From Niveispirillum sp943371025 (GTDB lineage: Bacteria > Pseudomonadota > Alphaproteobacteria > Azospirillales > Azospirillaceae), in NCBI GenBank assembly GCA_943371025.1, contig CALRTC020000026.1, positions 33,750-97,749 of the forward strand: a stretch of DNA of 64,000 nt, written 5' to 3'. Made by a program: the position numbers and the translations under genes. Below, in pieces: positions 26,341 through 34,588 of this stretch (position 1 is the stretch's first letter; every line of letters starts with the position of its first letter). The notes beneath the pieces were generated by a model. The model did not search any database and was not told where the DNA came from. It saw only the letters and a list, made by a program, of their open reading frames with translations.

Positions 26341-26383
26341 TTCGATAATCGAAGTTGATTTCGATAATCGAAGTCTATATATC
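26341..26383 (+). promoter_or_regulatory. Tandem IclR-type operators and CoA-transferase promoter
   Basis: Two perfect TTCGATAATCGAA palindromes lie at 26341-26353 and 26360-26372, exactly 19 bp apart. TTGATT (26355-26360), a 17-base spacer and TATATC (26378-26383) make a promoter whose spacer is filled by the second operator. The motif resembles PcaR/PcaU/PobR sites and matches the array at 28600-28650. The IclR protein encoded at 27679-28515 is the likely ligand-responsive regulator. Confidence 0.7.
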
Positions 26384-26477
26384 GTGAAACGAGGCAAAGG
26401 CGCCCGACCTCCTGCCGCCGGGTCGCAACCGGCCGCACCGGCGCGCATCTTCGGTCTCCCCCCGATTGGAGCAAGAT

Positions 26478-27608
26478 ATGGCAAAGGTCCTGAAGGACGT
26501 CCGGGTCCTGGAAATGGGCACATTCATCACCGGCCCCGCAGCGGGCATGCTGCTGGCTGATCTGGGTGCCGATGTCATCAAGATTGAACAGCCGGGGGCG
26601 GGTGATCCGTTCCGGGCCTTCAAGGGCGGCCTCTACAGCCCGCATTTCCAGACCTATAACCGCAACAAGCGCTCCATCACCCTGGACACGCGCGAGGCGG
26701 CGGGCCGTGAGCAACTGGACGCGCTGGTAACCGGCGCAGATGTCTTCATCCAGAATTTCCGACCCGGTGCGGCCGCCAAGCTGCATGTGGATGCCGACCG
26801 GCTGCGCGCCATCAATCCGCGTCTGATCTATTGCGCCATTTCCGGTTTCGGCGCCACGGGGCCGGACAGCCAGCGTCCGGCCTTCGATACCGTGGCGCAG
26901 GCGGCCAGCGGGTTCTTGCGCCTGGTGCTGAATCCCGGCAATCCGCGTGTGGTGGGGCCGGCACTGGCCGATGCGATCACGGGCTTTTATGCAGCGTACG
27001 GCATCCTGGGCGCGCTGCATGAACGGCACAGCACAGGGCAGGGGCGGCTGGTGGAACTGTCCATGCTGGAGGCCATGTGTCATTTCAACCTGGACGACTT
27101 CACCCATTATTTCGCGGCCGACCAGATCATGGGGCCCTACAGCCGGCCGTCCGTGTCGCAATCCTATGTCTTTGTCTGTGCCGACGGGAAATGGATCGCG
27201 CTGCACATGTCGTCGCCGCCGAAATTCTGGGAAGGGCTGGCCCAGGCGGTGGATTGGCCCGACATGCTGCAGCAGCCGGAATTTGCCAGCCGGGATGCCC
27301 GCATCGCCAATTATGAGAAGGTGGTGGAACAGCTGGCCCCGATCTTCCGCACCCGCACACTGGCCGACTGGTGTGAACGGCTGGGCAGGGCAGATGTCCC
27401 GCATTCGCCCGTGCATGATGCGGCCGCGGCCCTGGCCACTGACCAGGCCCGGCACCTGCAATTGCAGATCGAGGCGGACCATGCCCCCACGGGCCGATTC
27501 CGCACCGTCCGCTCCCCCGTCAGCTTTGATGGCGAACGCAGCCTGGAGGTGACGGCACCGCCCCTGCTGGGCGAGCATAATGGGGAGATCCTGACGGATT
27601 CCGTATAA
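26478..27608 (+). CDS. Family III CoA transferase (CaiB/BaiF)
   Basis: This enzyme of about 376 residues transfers CoA between acyl-CoA and a carboxylic acid in the cytoplasm. Family features are VLEMGTFITGPAAGMLLADLGADVIKIEQPGAGDPFR at the start, RNKRSITLDTREAAG, ENFRPGA-like IQNFRPGAAAKL, the AISGFGATGPDSQRPAFD region, and the catalytic-Asp neighbourhood of LVELSMLEAM. ATG at 26478 follows GGAG by eight bases. It starts the rightward transcript that includes the IclR regulator and is divergent from the citryl-CoA-lyase-like gene. The substrate acid is unknown. Confidence 0.9.
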   Translation: MAKVLKDVRVLEMGTFITGPAAGMLLADLGADVIKIEQPGAGDPFRAFKGGLYSPHFQTYNRNKRSITLDTREAAGREQLDALVTGADVFIQNFRPGAAAKLHVDADRLRAINPRLIYCAISGFGATGPDSQRPAFDTVAQAASGFLRLVLNPGNPRVVGPALADAITGFYAAYGILGALHERHSTGQGRLVELSMLEAMCHFNLDDFTHYFAADQIMGPYSRPSVSQSYVFVCADGKWIALHMSSPPKFWEGLAQAVDWPDMLQQPEFASRDARIANYEKVVEQLAPIFRTRTLADWCERLGRADVPHSPVHDAAAALATDQARHLQLQIEADHAPTGRFRTVRSPVSFDGERSLEVTAPPLLGEHNGEILTDSV

Positions 27609-27678
27609 TCGCTGGCGTGCCCGCCGGTGCAGCGGTTATAGCTGGCCCGCTGGGATTTCGGCGGACAGGGCGGACGCG

Positions 27679-28515
27679 ATGGCGTTGGACAGCGCAGACA
27701 GGGACGTGGGCACGGCGGAGCGGGAGAAGGACCCCGAATATCTGCTGACGCTGGAACGCGGCCTGACGGTCCTGCGCGCCTTCAACCAGCAGCGCCCGGA
27801 AATGCAGTTGAGCGAGGTTGCCGCCGCAACGGGGCTAAGCCCGGCGGTGGCGCGGCGCTGCCTGAACACACTGGTGGCACTGGGTTATGTCGGCCGCTAC
27901 GGGCGGCGCTTCCTGCTGCGGCCGGAGGTGCTGGTCTTCGGGTCGGCCTATCTGGCGTCCATGAACCTGGAGCAGGTGGTGACGCCGCACCTGCAGTCCC
28001 TGCGTGACGAGACGGGCGACAGCGCCTCCATGGCCACGCTGTCCGGCCACGATATCCTGTATCTGGTGCATGTTTCCACCAACCGGCATATCCGGCTCGG
28101 GGCCAGCGTCGGCACGCGCTATCCGGCGCATGCAACCTCACTGGGCAAGGTGCTGCTGGCGTTCGAACCGGAGAAGCCCTTGGCCGATTATCTGGCAACG
28201 GCCAGCCTGACCCGCTTCACCGAACGCACCCTGACCAACCGCGACGAACTGGCGGCGCGGCTGGGACGGGTGCGGGAACTGGGCTATGATTCAGCCCTGG
28301 ATGAGTTGGATTACGGCATCGTCTCTGTGGCCGTGCCGGTGCGCGACAAGGATGGCAAAGTCTGCGCCTCCATCAACTGTTCCACCTCCACCACCCGTAT
28401 TTCACAAGATGAACTGGTGCGCACCCGCCTGCCGCTGCTGCGCAATGCGGCCCGCGATATCGAAGCGTCGTTGCAGCAATGGCCCTTCCTGATGCATTCC
28501 CTGGCCCGGAACTGA
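27679..28515 (+). CDS. IclR-family regulator (PcaR/PobR-like)
   Basis: This 278-residue regulator has an N-terminal winged helix (YLLTLERGLTVLRAFNQQRPEMQLSEVAAATGLSPAVARRCLNTLVALGYV) and a C-terminal effector domain (HVSTNRHIRLGASVGTRYPAHATSLGKVLLA, then ELDYGIVSVAVPVRD). The PCAR-like pattern of YLLTLERGL and the PAHATSLGKVLLA loop resemble regulators of protocatechuate and hydroxybenzoate catabolism. It follows the CoA transferase by 70 bases and precedes a terminator. The TTCGATAATCGAA arrays at 26341 and 28600 are its presumed targets. Confidence 0.9.
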   Translation: MALDSADRDVGTAEREKDPEYLLTLERGLTVLRAFNQQRPEMQLSEVAAATGLSPAVARRCLNTLVALGYVGRYGRRFLLRPEVLVFGSAYLASMNLEQVVTPHLQSLRDETGDSASMATLSGHDILYLVHVSTNRHIRLGASVGTRYPAHATSLGKVLLAFEPEKPLADYLATASLTRFTERTLTNRDELAARLGRVRELGYDSALDELDYGIVSVAVPVRDKDGKVCASINCSTSTTRISQDELVRTRLPLLRNAARDIEASLQQWPFLMHSLARN

Positions 28516-28549
28516 CGCGGGCCGTCCTTTCCCGCCTGAAGCCTTTCTG

Positions 28550-28580
28550 AAAACGCCCCGGTCGCCGCCGGGGCGTTTTT
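28550..28580. terminator. Rho-independent terminator after the IclR gene
   Basis: Twelve-base arms AAAACGCCCCGG and CCGGGGCGTTTT pair around a six-base loop, TCGCCG, and end in five T on the plus strand. The A-run on the other arm would also allow function on the minus strand. Confidence 0.85.
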
Positions 28581-28599
28581 CGTTGCACCCGGCGCAAAC

Positions 28600-28661
28600 T
28601 TCGATAAACGGAAAAATCTTCGTATATCGAACTTGACTTCGATAATCGAAACATGGATTGT
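28600..28661 (+). promoter_or_regulatory. Triple IclR-type operator array and TonB-receptor promoter
   Basis: Three operator-like 13-mers start at 28600 (two mismatches), 28619 (TTCGTATATCGAA) and 28638 (perfect TTCGATAATCGAA), at an exact 19-bp period. TTGACT (28633-28638), 17 bases and GATTGT (28656-28661) form a promoter with the perfect site in the spacer, the same geometry as at 26341-26383. This indicates coordinated control of both operons by the IclR protein. Confidence 0.7.
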
Positions 28662-28781
28662 CCTCAGTACGGGCAACGACCCGACGTCCGCGCGCGATTG
28701 CGCGGGCCAGCGCCGCACCGGCGGCCGCCAATGGCGGAACGCACCGTGCGCCATCAATGACAAGTGAACGGGAGGTTTTGC

Positions 28782-30962
28782 ATGGGACGTTCCTCTTGGC
28801 GTTTCGCCTGTTTAGCCGGCGCCTCGGCGATGGCGCTGACGGCCGCCGCCCCGGCCGGTGCGCAGTCAACCGCCGGGGTCAGCACCGTGGAAGAAGTGGT
28901 GGTGACAGGCCTGCGCCGTCCGCAGGCACAGCAGGATGTGCCTGCCGCGATCATGGCTTTCACGGCCGACACGATCGAAATGGCGGGTATCGAAAAGCCG
29001 GCCGATTTCATTGACCTGACCTCCAACGTCACGCTGGTGGAAACGCAGAACGCCGGCAATGCCTTCATCATCATCCGCGGCATCACCCAGGCCCGTAACA
29101 GCGAACCGTCGGTCGCCGTCATCGTCGACGGGGTCCAGCAGGTCAACGCCGCGCAGTTCAGCCAGGAACTGTTCGATATCGAGCAGATCGAGGTGCTGAA
29201 GGGCCCACAGGGCGCGCTTTACGGCCGCAACGCCATCGGCGGCGCCATCGTCATCCGCACCAAGCAACCGACCGACACATTCGATACCCGCGTCAAGGTG
29301 GGGGTCGAAAACGGCTTCGGCTATTCCGCCCGTGCCGGCGTCAGCGGACCCTTGTCGGAGAAGGTGAAATTCCGTCTGGCCGGGTCTTATGTGAACAGCG
29401 ACGGGTTAATCCGCAACGCCTACCTGAACGAAAAGGCCGATCCGTATGAGGATCTGTCGCTGCGCGGCACCCTGCTGTTCCAGCCGTCGGACAAGCTGTC
29501 GATTGATCTGCGCGGGTCGATGTCGCAATTGCGGACCCAGGCGCTTTATTTCAACATCGTCAATGATGTGAACAACACCAGCCTTCCTGTCCGCGTGAAC
29601 AATCCCGGCCAGAATGACCGCGACATGTACGGCACGTCCCTGCGCATCGCGTACGAGACGGAGGCGGGAACCCTGACCTCCGTCACCTCCTACGATCAGG
29701 TGAAGGAGATATTGACGGGCGACGCCTTCGATTTCCTGCCCATCAAGGAAAGCCTTTTCTATCAGATTCTGGGTTTCGACCTGAACCAGAGCCAGTATCT
29801 GAATGTGAGGGCGTGGAGCGAGGAACTGCGCTTTGCGTCCCCCACCGACCAGAAGTTCCAATGGAGTGCTGGCGGCTATATGATCGGCACCAAGCGCTAT
29901 ATCTCCACCGGCAACATGATCGACCGGGGGCAGGGCGTCTTCCCCGTCTATCGCACGCCGAGCAGCACCCCGCTCAACCCGCAATTCTCCTTCCTGGCCG
30001 ATGCCCAGGATAATTTCGCCTGGGCCCTGTTCGCCAGCAGTTCCTACGATCTGACCGACAAGCTGACGGCCGATCTGTCGCTGCGCTACGACAAGGACAA
30101 GCGGGAGAACACAACCCTGACGCCCACGGCCTATCTGCCCAATGTGGCGGGCTTTCCGGCCGGGCGCAGCGGGGAGGTGCGGGAACGCAGCTTCACCGCC
30201 TGGCAGCCCAAATTCACCCTGACCTATAAGGCCGATGACGCGCTGACGCTTTATACCGGCTATTCCAAGGGCTTCCGCAGCGGTGGTTTCAACCAGACCG
30301 GGGTGGGTGCCGTGGCGGCGGCCAATGGCATCCTGGGCGTGGAGGACGCGTTCAAGGCGGAAACAGCCAGCACGGTGGAGGCCGGGTTCAAGTCGCAATT
30401 GCTGGACCGCAAGCTGCGCCTGAACGGGTCCGTCTATAACACCATCTCCGACAATTCCTATTTCTTCGTCTTCCTGGCAGCCAATTCCACCCAGAACCTG
30501 GGCAATGTGCCCGAAACCCGGCTGCGCGGGTTTGAACTGGACGCCACGGCCTTCCTGACCACGGGGCTGCAGGTCAATCTGGGCTTTGGCTATACCGACA
30601 GCAAGATCAAGGAATTCGCCGATCCCACATTGGTGGGGAACGAGGCGCCGCTGATCTCCCGCTACACGCTGAACCTCGGGGTGCAGTACAGCACTGACCT
30701 GGGCGACAGTGGCTTGACCGGCACGGTGCGCGCCGATTACCGGCGTCTGGGCAAGACCTGGTTCGATATCCAGAACAGCACGGTGCGCGATCCGTTGGAT
30801 ATTGTTGATGTCCGCTTCGGGGTGGAAGGTGACAATTGGAACCTGGCGCTCTTCTCCGACAATCTGTTCAACAAGAAGTATAATGCCGAATTCTCGCCCG
30901 GTGGCTTCGTCTTCAAGGGACGGCCGCGCCGTTATGGCCTGGAACTTGGCATGAAGTTCTGA
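28782..30962 (+). CDS. TonB-dependent outer-membrane receptor
   Basis: This complete receptor has about 726 residues and starts at ATG 28782 behind GGGAGG. A signal peptide ends near AGAQ, then come the TonB box VEEVVVTGLRR, plug motifs IIIRGITQARNSEPSVAVIVDGVQQ and IEVLKGPQGALYGRNAIGGAIVIRTKQP, and a barrel ending in YGLELGMKF with a C-terminal Phe. It is first in an operon with wrbA-like, VOC and hydrolase genes under an IclR operator array, so it probably imports an aromatic or phenolic compound. The specific substrate is inferred. Confidence 0.94.
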   Translation: MGRSSWRFACLAGASAMALTAAAPAGAQSTAGVSTVEEVVVTGLRRPQAQQDVPAAIMAFTADTIEMAGIEKPADFIDLTSNVTLVETQNAGNAFIIIRGITQARNSEPSVAVIVDGVQQVNAAQFSQELFDIEQIEVLKGPQGALYGRNAIGGAIVIRTKQPTDTFDTRVKVGVENGFGYSARAGVSGPLSEKVKFRLAGSYVNSDGLIRNAYLNEKADPYEDLSLRGTLLFQPSDKLSIDLRGSMSQLRTQALYFNIVNDVNNTSLPVRVNNPGQNDRDMYGTSLRIAYETEAGTLTSVTSYDQVKEILTGDAFDFLPIKESLFYQILGFDLNQSQYLNVRAWSEELRFASPTDQKFQWSAGGYMIGTKRYISTGNMIDRGQGVFPVYRTPSSTPLNPQFSFLADAQDNFAWALFASSSYDLTDKLTADLSLRYDKDKRENTTLTPTAYLPNVAGFPAGRSGEVRERSFTAWQPKFTLTYKADDALTLYTGYSKGFRSGGFNQTGVGAVAAANGILGVEDAFKAETASTVEAGFKSQLLDRKLRLNGSVYNTISDNSYFFVFLAANSTQNLGNVPETRLRGFELDATAFLTTGLQVNLGFGYTDSKIKEFADPTLVGNEAPLISRYTLNLGVQYSTDLGDSGLTGTVRADYRRLGKTWFDIQNSTVRDPLDIVDVRFGVEGDNWNLALFSDNLFNKKYNAEFSPGGFVFKGRPRRYGLELGMKF

Positions 30963-30989
30963 CCGCCTGTCTTGGGAAAGGGATGATCC

Positions 30990-31592
30990 ATGGCGAAACT
31001 GCTTGTGCTCTACTATTCCAGCTATGGCCATATCGAAACCATGGCCGGGGCCGTGGCAGAAGGGGCCGGCGCTGTGCCCGGCACCCAGGTGACGGTGAAG
31101 CGTGTGCCGGAACTGGTGCCGGACGAGGTGGCCAAGGCCGCCGGCATCCGGCTTGATCAGACGGCCCCCGTCGCCAGTCCCGGTGAATTGGGCGATTATG
31201 ACGCCATCATCTTCGGCACGCCCACCCGGTTCGGCAATATGGCGGCGCAGATGCGCAACTTCCTGGACCAGACGGGCGGGCTGTGGGCCAAGGGTGCCTT
31301 GGTCGGCAAGGTGGGTAGCGTGTTCGTTTCCACCGCCAGCCAGCATGGCGGACAGGAAACCACCATCACTTCCTTCCACACCACCTTGCTGCATCACGGC
31401 ATGATCATCGTCGGCCTGCCCTATAGCTGGGCCGGGGCGACCCGCATGGATGAGATCAGCGGCGGCACACCCTATGGCGCCAGCACGCTCGCCGGGGCCG
31501 ATGGATCACGCCAGCCCAGCGCCAATGAACTGGATGGTGCCCGTTATCAGGGCCGCCATGTCGCGCAGATCGCTGCCAAGCTGTTCGGCTGA
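30990..31592 (+). CDS. NAD(P)H:quinone oxidoreductase, WrbA family
   Basis: This 200-residue flavodoxin-like enzyme reduces quinones by two electrons with NAD(P)H and FMN. The FMN phosphate loop is YYSSYGHIETMA at the start, FGTPTRFGNMAAQMRNFLDQTGGLW contains the isoalloxazine-binding segment, and STASQHGGQETTITSFHTTLLHHGMIIVGLPY is typical of the family. It is the second gene of the IclR-controlled operon; in aromatic catabolism such enzymes reduce benzoquinone intermediates to hydroquinones for ring cleavage. Confidence 0.92.
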   Translation: MAKLLVLYYSSYGHIETMAGAVAEGAGAVPGTQVTVKRVPELVPDEVAKAAGIRLDQTAPVASPGELGDYDAIIFGTPTRFGNMAAQMRNFLDQTGGLWAKGALVGKVGSVFVSTASQHGGQETTITSFHTTLLHHGMIIVGLPYSWAGATRMDEISGGTPYGASTLAGADGSRQPSANELDGARYQGRHVAQIAAKLFG

Positions 31593-31613
31593 ATAAAGGG
31601 AGAGGAAACGACC

Positions 31614-32147
31614 ATGAACGCCAAGCTTCCCAACCGTCTGCACCACACCGCCTATGTCACCAGCGACCTGGAGGCCACCCGCCATTTCTATGAGGATGTG
31701 CTGGGCATCCCCCTGATCGCCACCTGGTGCGAGAAGGATATGCTGTTCGGGGCCGAGCGGACCTATTGCCATTGCTTCTTCGGGTTGGGGGATGGCAGCG
31801 CGCTGGCCTTTTTCCAGTTCGCCGATCCCGACGATCAGAAGCTGTTCGGCCCGCCCATGCCGGAATCACCCTTCCACCATATCGCCCTGCATGTGGATGC
31901 CGACACCCAGGCCCAGATCGAGGCGCGCATCCGGGCGGCCGGCTACACGGAACCGCAGACCTATACGCTGGAACATGGCTATTGCCGGTCGGTCTATATC
32001 AAGGACCCGAATGGCATGATCCTGGAATTCACCTATGACGCGCCGTCGGCGGCTGAATTGGAGGCGGACAAGCGGGCGACGGCGCAGGCCGATCTGGCCC
32101 GCTGGCTGGGCGGCGATCACAGCATCAACAACACCTATCGCCATTGA
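31614..32147 (+). CDS. VOC-family (glyoxalase/extradiol dioxygenase fold) protein
   Basis: This 177-residue protein has two beta-alpha-beta-beta-beta modules of the vicinal-oxygen-chelate fold. The likely metal ligands are His in NRLHHTAYVTSD, His in PFHHIALHVD and Glu in GMILEFTYD. AGGGAGAGG precedes the ATG. The family includes extradiol dioxygenases, glyoxalases and isomerases. Next to a quinone reductase and a hydrolase, a ring-cleaving dioxygenase or isomerase role fits, but the exact reaction cannot be read from sequence. Confidence 0.85.
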   Translation: MNAKLPNRLHHTAYVTSDLEATRHFYEDVLGIPLIATWCEKDMLFGAERTYCHCFFGLGDGSALAFFQFADPDDQKLFGPPMPESPFHHIALHVDADTQAQIEARIRAAGYTEPQTYTLEHGYCRSVYIKDPNGMILEFTYDAPSAAELEADKRATAQADLARWLGGDHSINNTYRH

Positions 32148-32149
32148 CC

Positions 32150-32932
32150 ATGGCGATCGACCTTGCTGTGACCGATGGCGGGCTGTCGGTGGAAAGGGTG
32201 GGGCAGGGGATGCCGGCGCTGCTGATGCTGCACGGCTGGACCCTGGACCGGCGCATGTGGCGGCCGCAGGTGGCGGACCTGTCAGGGTCATTCACGCTGC
32301 TGCTGCCCGACCGTCGCGGGTTCGGGCAATCATCAGCCCCGCCCGGACTGGCGCGGGAAGTGGAGGACATCCCGGTCCTGCTGGACCATTTCGGAATGGA
32401 AACGGCTGTTCTGGTCGCCCATTCCCAGGCGGGACGCGTCGCGCTTCACGCCGCTGCCCGCCATCCGGGCCGGGTGGCGGGCTTGGTCCTGCTGGCCAGT
32501 CCCCATGATGCAGAACCGCCCGATCCCGCGCAGGAGCCCGCGCTGCCGCTTGCCCGGCTGGTGGAACTGGTGCGGGCGGGTGACCTGCCGGCGGCGCGCA
32601 CGCTCTGGCGGTCACATCCGATGCTGCAGGTGCCGGACATGGCGACATCACGGATGTTGGACGAGGTGCTGGGCGACTATCAGGGCCGGGATCTGTTGGT
32701 TCCGCCCGAACCGCTGCCGGTGGACGATGCCCTGCTGCAGATGGTGTCCTGCCCGGCCCATGTCATTGTCGGTGATGGCGATGCGCCATCCCGGCTGCGT
32801 GCCGCCGCACACTGCGCCAGTGGCCTGCGCCATGCCAGACTGACGGTGCTGCCGCAGGCCGGCCATATGGCCAATGTCAGTCACGCCGCGGCCTGCAACA
32901 CCATCATCCGGTCCTTCGTCGCCGCGCTTTGA
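32150..32932 (+). CDS. Alpha/beta-hydrolase (enol-lactonase or C-C hydrolase-like)
   Basis: This soluble hydrolase has about 260 residues. The oxyanion-hole region is LMLHGWTLDRRMW, the nucleophile elbow VAHSQAGRVALHA provides Ser in the G-x-S-x-G-like motif (HSQAG), and the catalytic His lies in PQAGHMANVSHA near the end. ATG at 32150 lies just past the VOC gene's stop; a TTG at 32144 would overlap it. As the last gene of the IclR operon it could hydrolyse a ring-cleavage product or lactone. This is inferred from context. Confidence 0.87.
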   Translation: MAIDLAVTDGGLSVERVGQGMPALLMLHGWTLDRRMWRPQVADLSGSFTLLLPDRRGFGQSSAPPGLAREVEDIPVLLDHFGMETAVLVAHSQAGRVALHAAARHPGRVAGLVLLASPHDAEPPDPAQEPALPLARLVELVRAGDLPAARTLWRSHPMLQVPDMATSRMLDEVLGDYQGRDLLVPPEPLPVDDALLQMVSCPAHVIVGDGDAPSRLRAAAHCASGLRHARLTVLPQAGHMANVSHAAACNTIIRSFVAAL

Positions 32933-32962
32933 CGCGACGACTGCGCGTTTTCTCCAACCATC

Positions 32963-32990
32963 GGGAATAAACCCGCTTCCCCGCCCGTCC
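32963..32990 (+). promoter_or_regulatory. Predicted ECF sigma promoter of the radical SAM operon
   Basis: GGGAATA (32963-32969), 14 bases, CCCGTCC (32984-32990). All 14 fixed bases and the spacing are identical at 46819-46846 and, on the minus strand, at 46774-46747. Counted as ECF elements this is GGAATA-N16-CGTC. The start codon is 27 bases further on, with AAGGAG in between. It is the basis for linking this operon to the ECF sigma factor at 46978-47514. Confidence 0.7.
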
Positions 32991-33016
32991 AGGATTGGAA
33001 GGAGCGGGAGAAGCCG

Positions 33017-34588
33017 ATGGATGGTCAGTTCAATAAAGAATGTGAGGCGGTGGCAGAAGGCCCGCCGCTGTCGCGTCCCGGCGTGGTCCTGTTCAACCCA
33101 TGGGCCACCAGCCGACCACGCGTGCCGAACAGCATCCTGCATCTGGCTGCCATCCTGGACCGCGATTTCGACGTGGAACTGGTGGACGGCAACCGGGAGG
33201 CCGATCCCTGGCCCACCATCCGGGCGCTGCTGGCCAGCGGTCGCTATCGCTATTTCGGCTGTACGGTGATGCCGGGGCCGCAACTGCGCCAGGCCGTACC
33301 CGTCACCCGCCAGGTGCGGACGGAATTTCCCCAGGTGACAACGGTCTGGGGCGGTTATTTCCCATCCAACCAGCCGGACGCCGTGCTGCGGTCCGGCTGG
33401 GTCGACTATATCATCGACGGTCCGGCCGATACGGCCCTTCCGGAATTGCTGGCAGCACTGCATGCCGGCAGGGCGCCGGATCGCGTGCCCGGCATTATCC
33501 TGATGCGCGACGGTCAGGTGGTGCGCGCGGCCCGCGGGTCCATTCCCGATCCCGACGCCGTGCCATCCCTGCCGCTGGAAAATCTGGCCCGGCGCTATCC
33601 GTTGCAGCCCTATTTCCAGCGGACCTTCCTGGGCCGGCGCACCCACGCCATGCATACCAGCTTTGGCTGCCCCTTCACCTGTTCCTTCTGTGCGGTCGTG
33701 CCGATCTATCAGGGGCGGTGGAAGGCGCGGTCGGCGGCACTGGTGGCTGCGGATGTGCTGTCCATGCGTGACCGGTACGGCGTGGACGCCATCGAATTCA
33801 CCGACAACAATTTCTTCGTTTCCGAAAAGCGCGTGGTGGATTTCGCCACCCGCCTGCTGGACCAGAAGGTGATCTGGTGGGGGGAAGGGCGGATCGACAC
33901 GATCGACCGCTACAGCGATGCCAGTCTGGCCCTGATGCGCGAGGCCGGCTGCCGCATGATCTTCTTCGGTGCCGAAAGCGGGGATGACAGCATCCTGGCC
34001 CAGATCGACAAGGGCGGCAAACAATCGGGCGCGCAGATCCTGCGCTTTGCCCGCCGCCTGCTGGATCACGGCATCATCCCAGAATATTCCTTTGTTCTGG
34101 GCTTTCCCAAACCGACGGAGGCAGAGGTCTGGCAACAGATCCACCGCGATATTGCCTTCATCCGGGAATTGAAGCGGCAGGCCCCGGAAACGGAGATCAT
34201 CCTTTACATCTACAGCCCCGTGCCGACCGAAGGCAGCGCCTTGCACCGGCAGATCGTGGAGGCGGGCTTCAGCTTTCCCCAGACGCTGGAAGACTGGCTG
34301 TCCCCGGCATGGGAGAATTTCGACCTGCACCGCAATCCGCTGACGCCCTGGCTGACGCCGGCCATGGTTCGGCATATCCATGATTTTGAAACGGTGTTGA
34401 ACGCCCGCTATCCGACCCGCACCGATTTCACGGTGGGCCGCGCCAGCCGGCTGCTGATGCCCTGGCTGGCGGCCCTGCGCTACCGGTTGGGCCTTTACCG
34501 GCGTCCGCTGGAACTGAAGGCCGTGCAGAAGCTGCTGCGCTATACCAGGCCGGAGATCGAAGGCTTCCGTGCGGAGGCCAGCCTGTGA
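33017..34588 (+). CDS. B12-binding-domain radical SAM enzyme
   Basis: This 523-residue protein has an N-terminal cobalamin-binding-like Rossmann domain (about 20-170; GVVLFNPWATSRPRVPNSILHLAAIL, VWGGYFPSNQP) and a radical SAM barrel with the 4Fe-4S cysteines C218-x3-C222-x2-C225 in CPFTCSFC. IEFTDNNFFVSEKRVVDFA and FFGAESGDDSILAQIDKGG are the later SAM/barrel motifs. The base-off DxHxxG motif is not evident, as in many of this class. Such enzymes methylate unreactive carbons or rearrange lipids and natural products. It opens a six-gene, overlapping operon; the substrate is unknown. Confidence 0.9.
   Translation: MDGQFNKECEAVAEGPPLSRPGVVLFNPWATSRPRVPNSILHLAAILDRDFDVELVDGNREADPWPTIRALLASGRYRYFGCTVMPGPQLRQAVPVTRQVRTEFPQVTTVWGGYFPSNQPDAVLRSGWVDYIIDGPADTALPELLAALHAGRAPDRVPGIILMRDGQVVRAARGSIPDPDAVPSLPLENLARRYPLQPYFQRTFLGRRTHAMHTSFGCPFTCSFCAVVPIYQGRWKARSAALVAADVLSMRDRYGVDAIEFTDNNFFVSEKRVVDFATRLLDQKVIWWGEGRIDTIDRYSDASLALMREAGCRMIFFGAESGDDSILAQIDKGGKQSGAQILRFARRLLDHGIIPEYSFVLGFPKPTEAEVWQQIHRDIAFIRELKRQAPETEIILYIYSPVPTEGSALHRQIVEAGFSFPQTLEDWLSPAWENFDLHRNPLTPWLTPAMVRHIHDFETVLNARYPTRTDFTVGRASRLLMPWLAALRYRLGLYRRPLELKAVQKLLRYTRPEIEGFRAEASL

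Noticed and set aside
29406..31397. A 663-codon open frame on the minus strand
   Set aside because: It covers the third TonB receptor and the wrbA-like gene in antisense and has no recognisable motifs.
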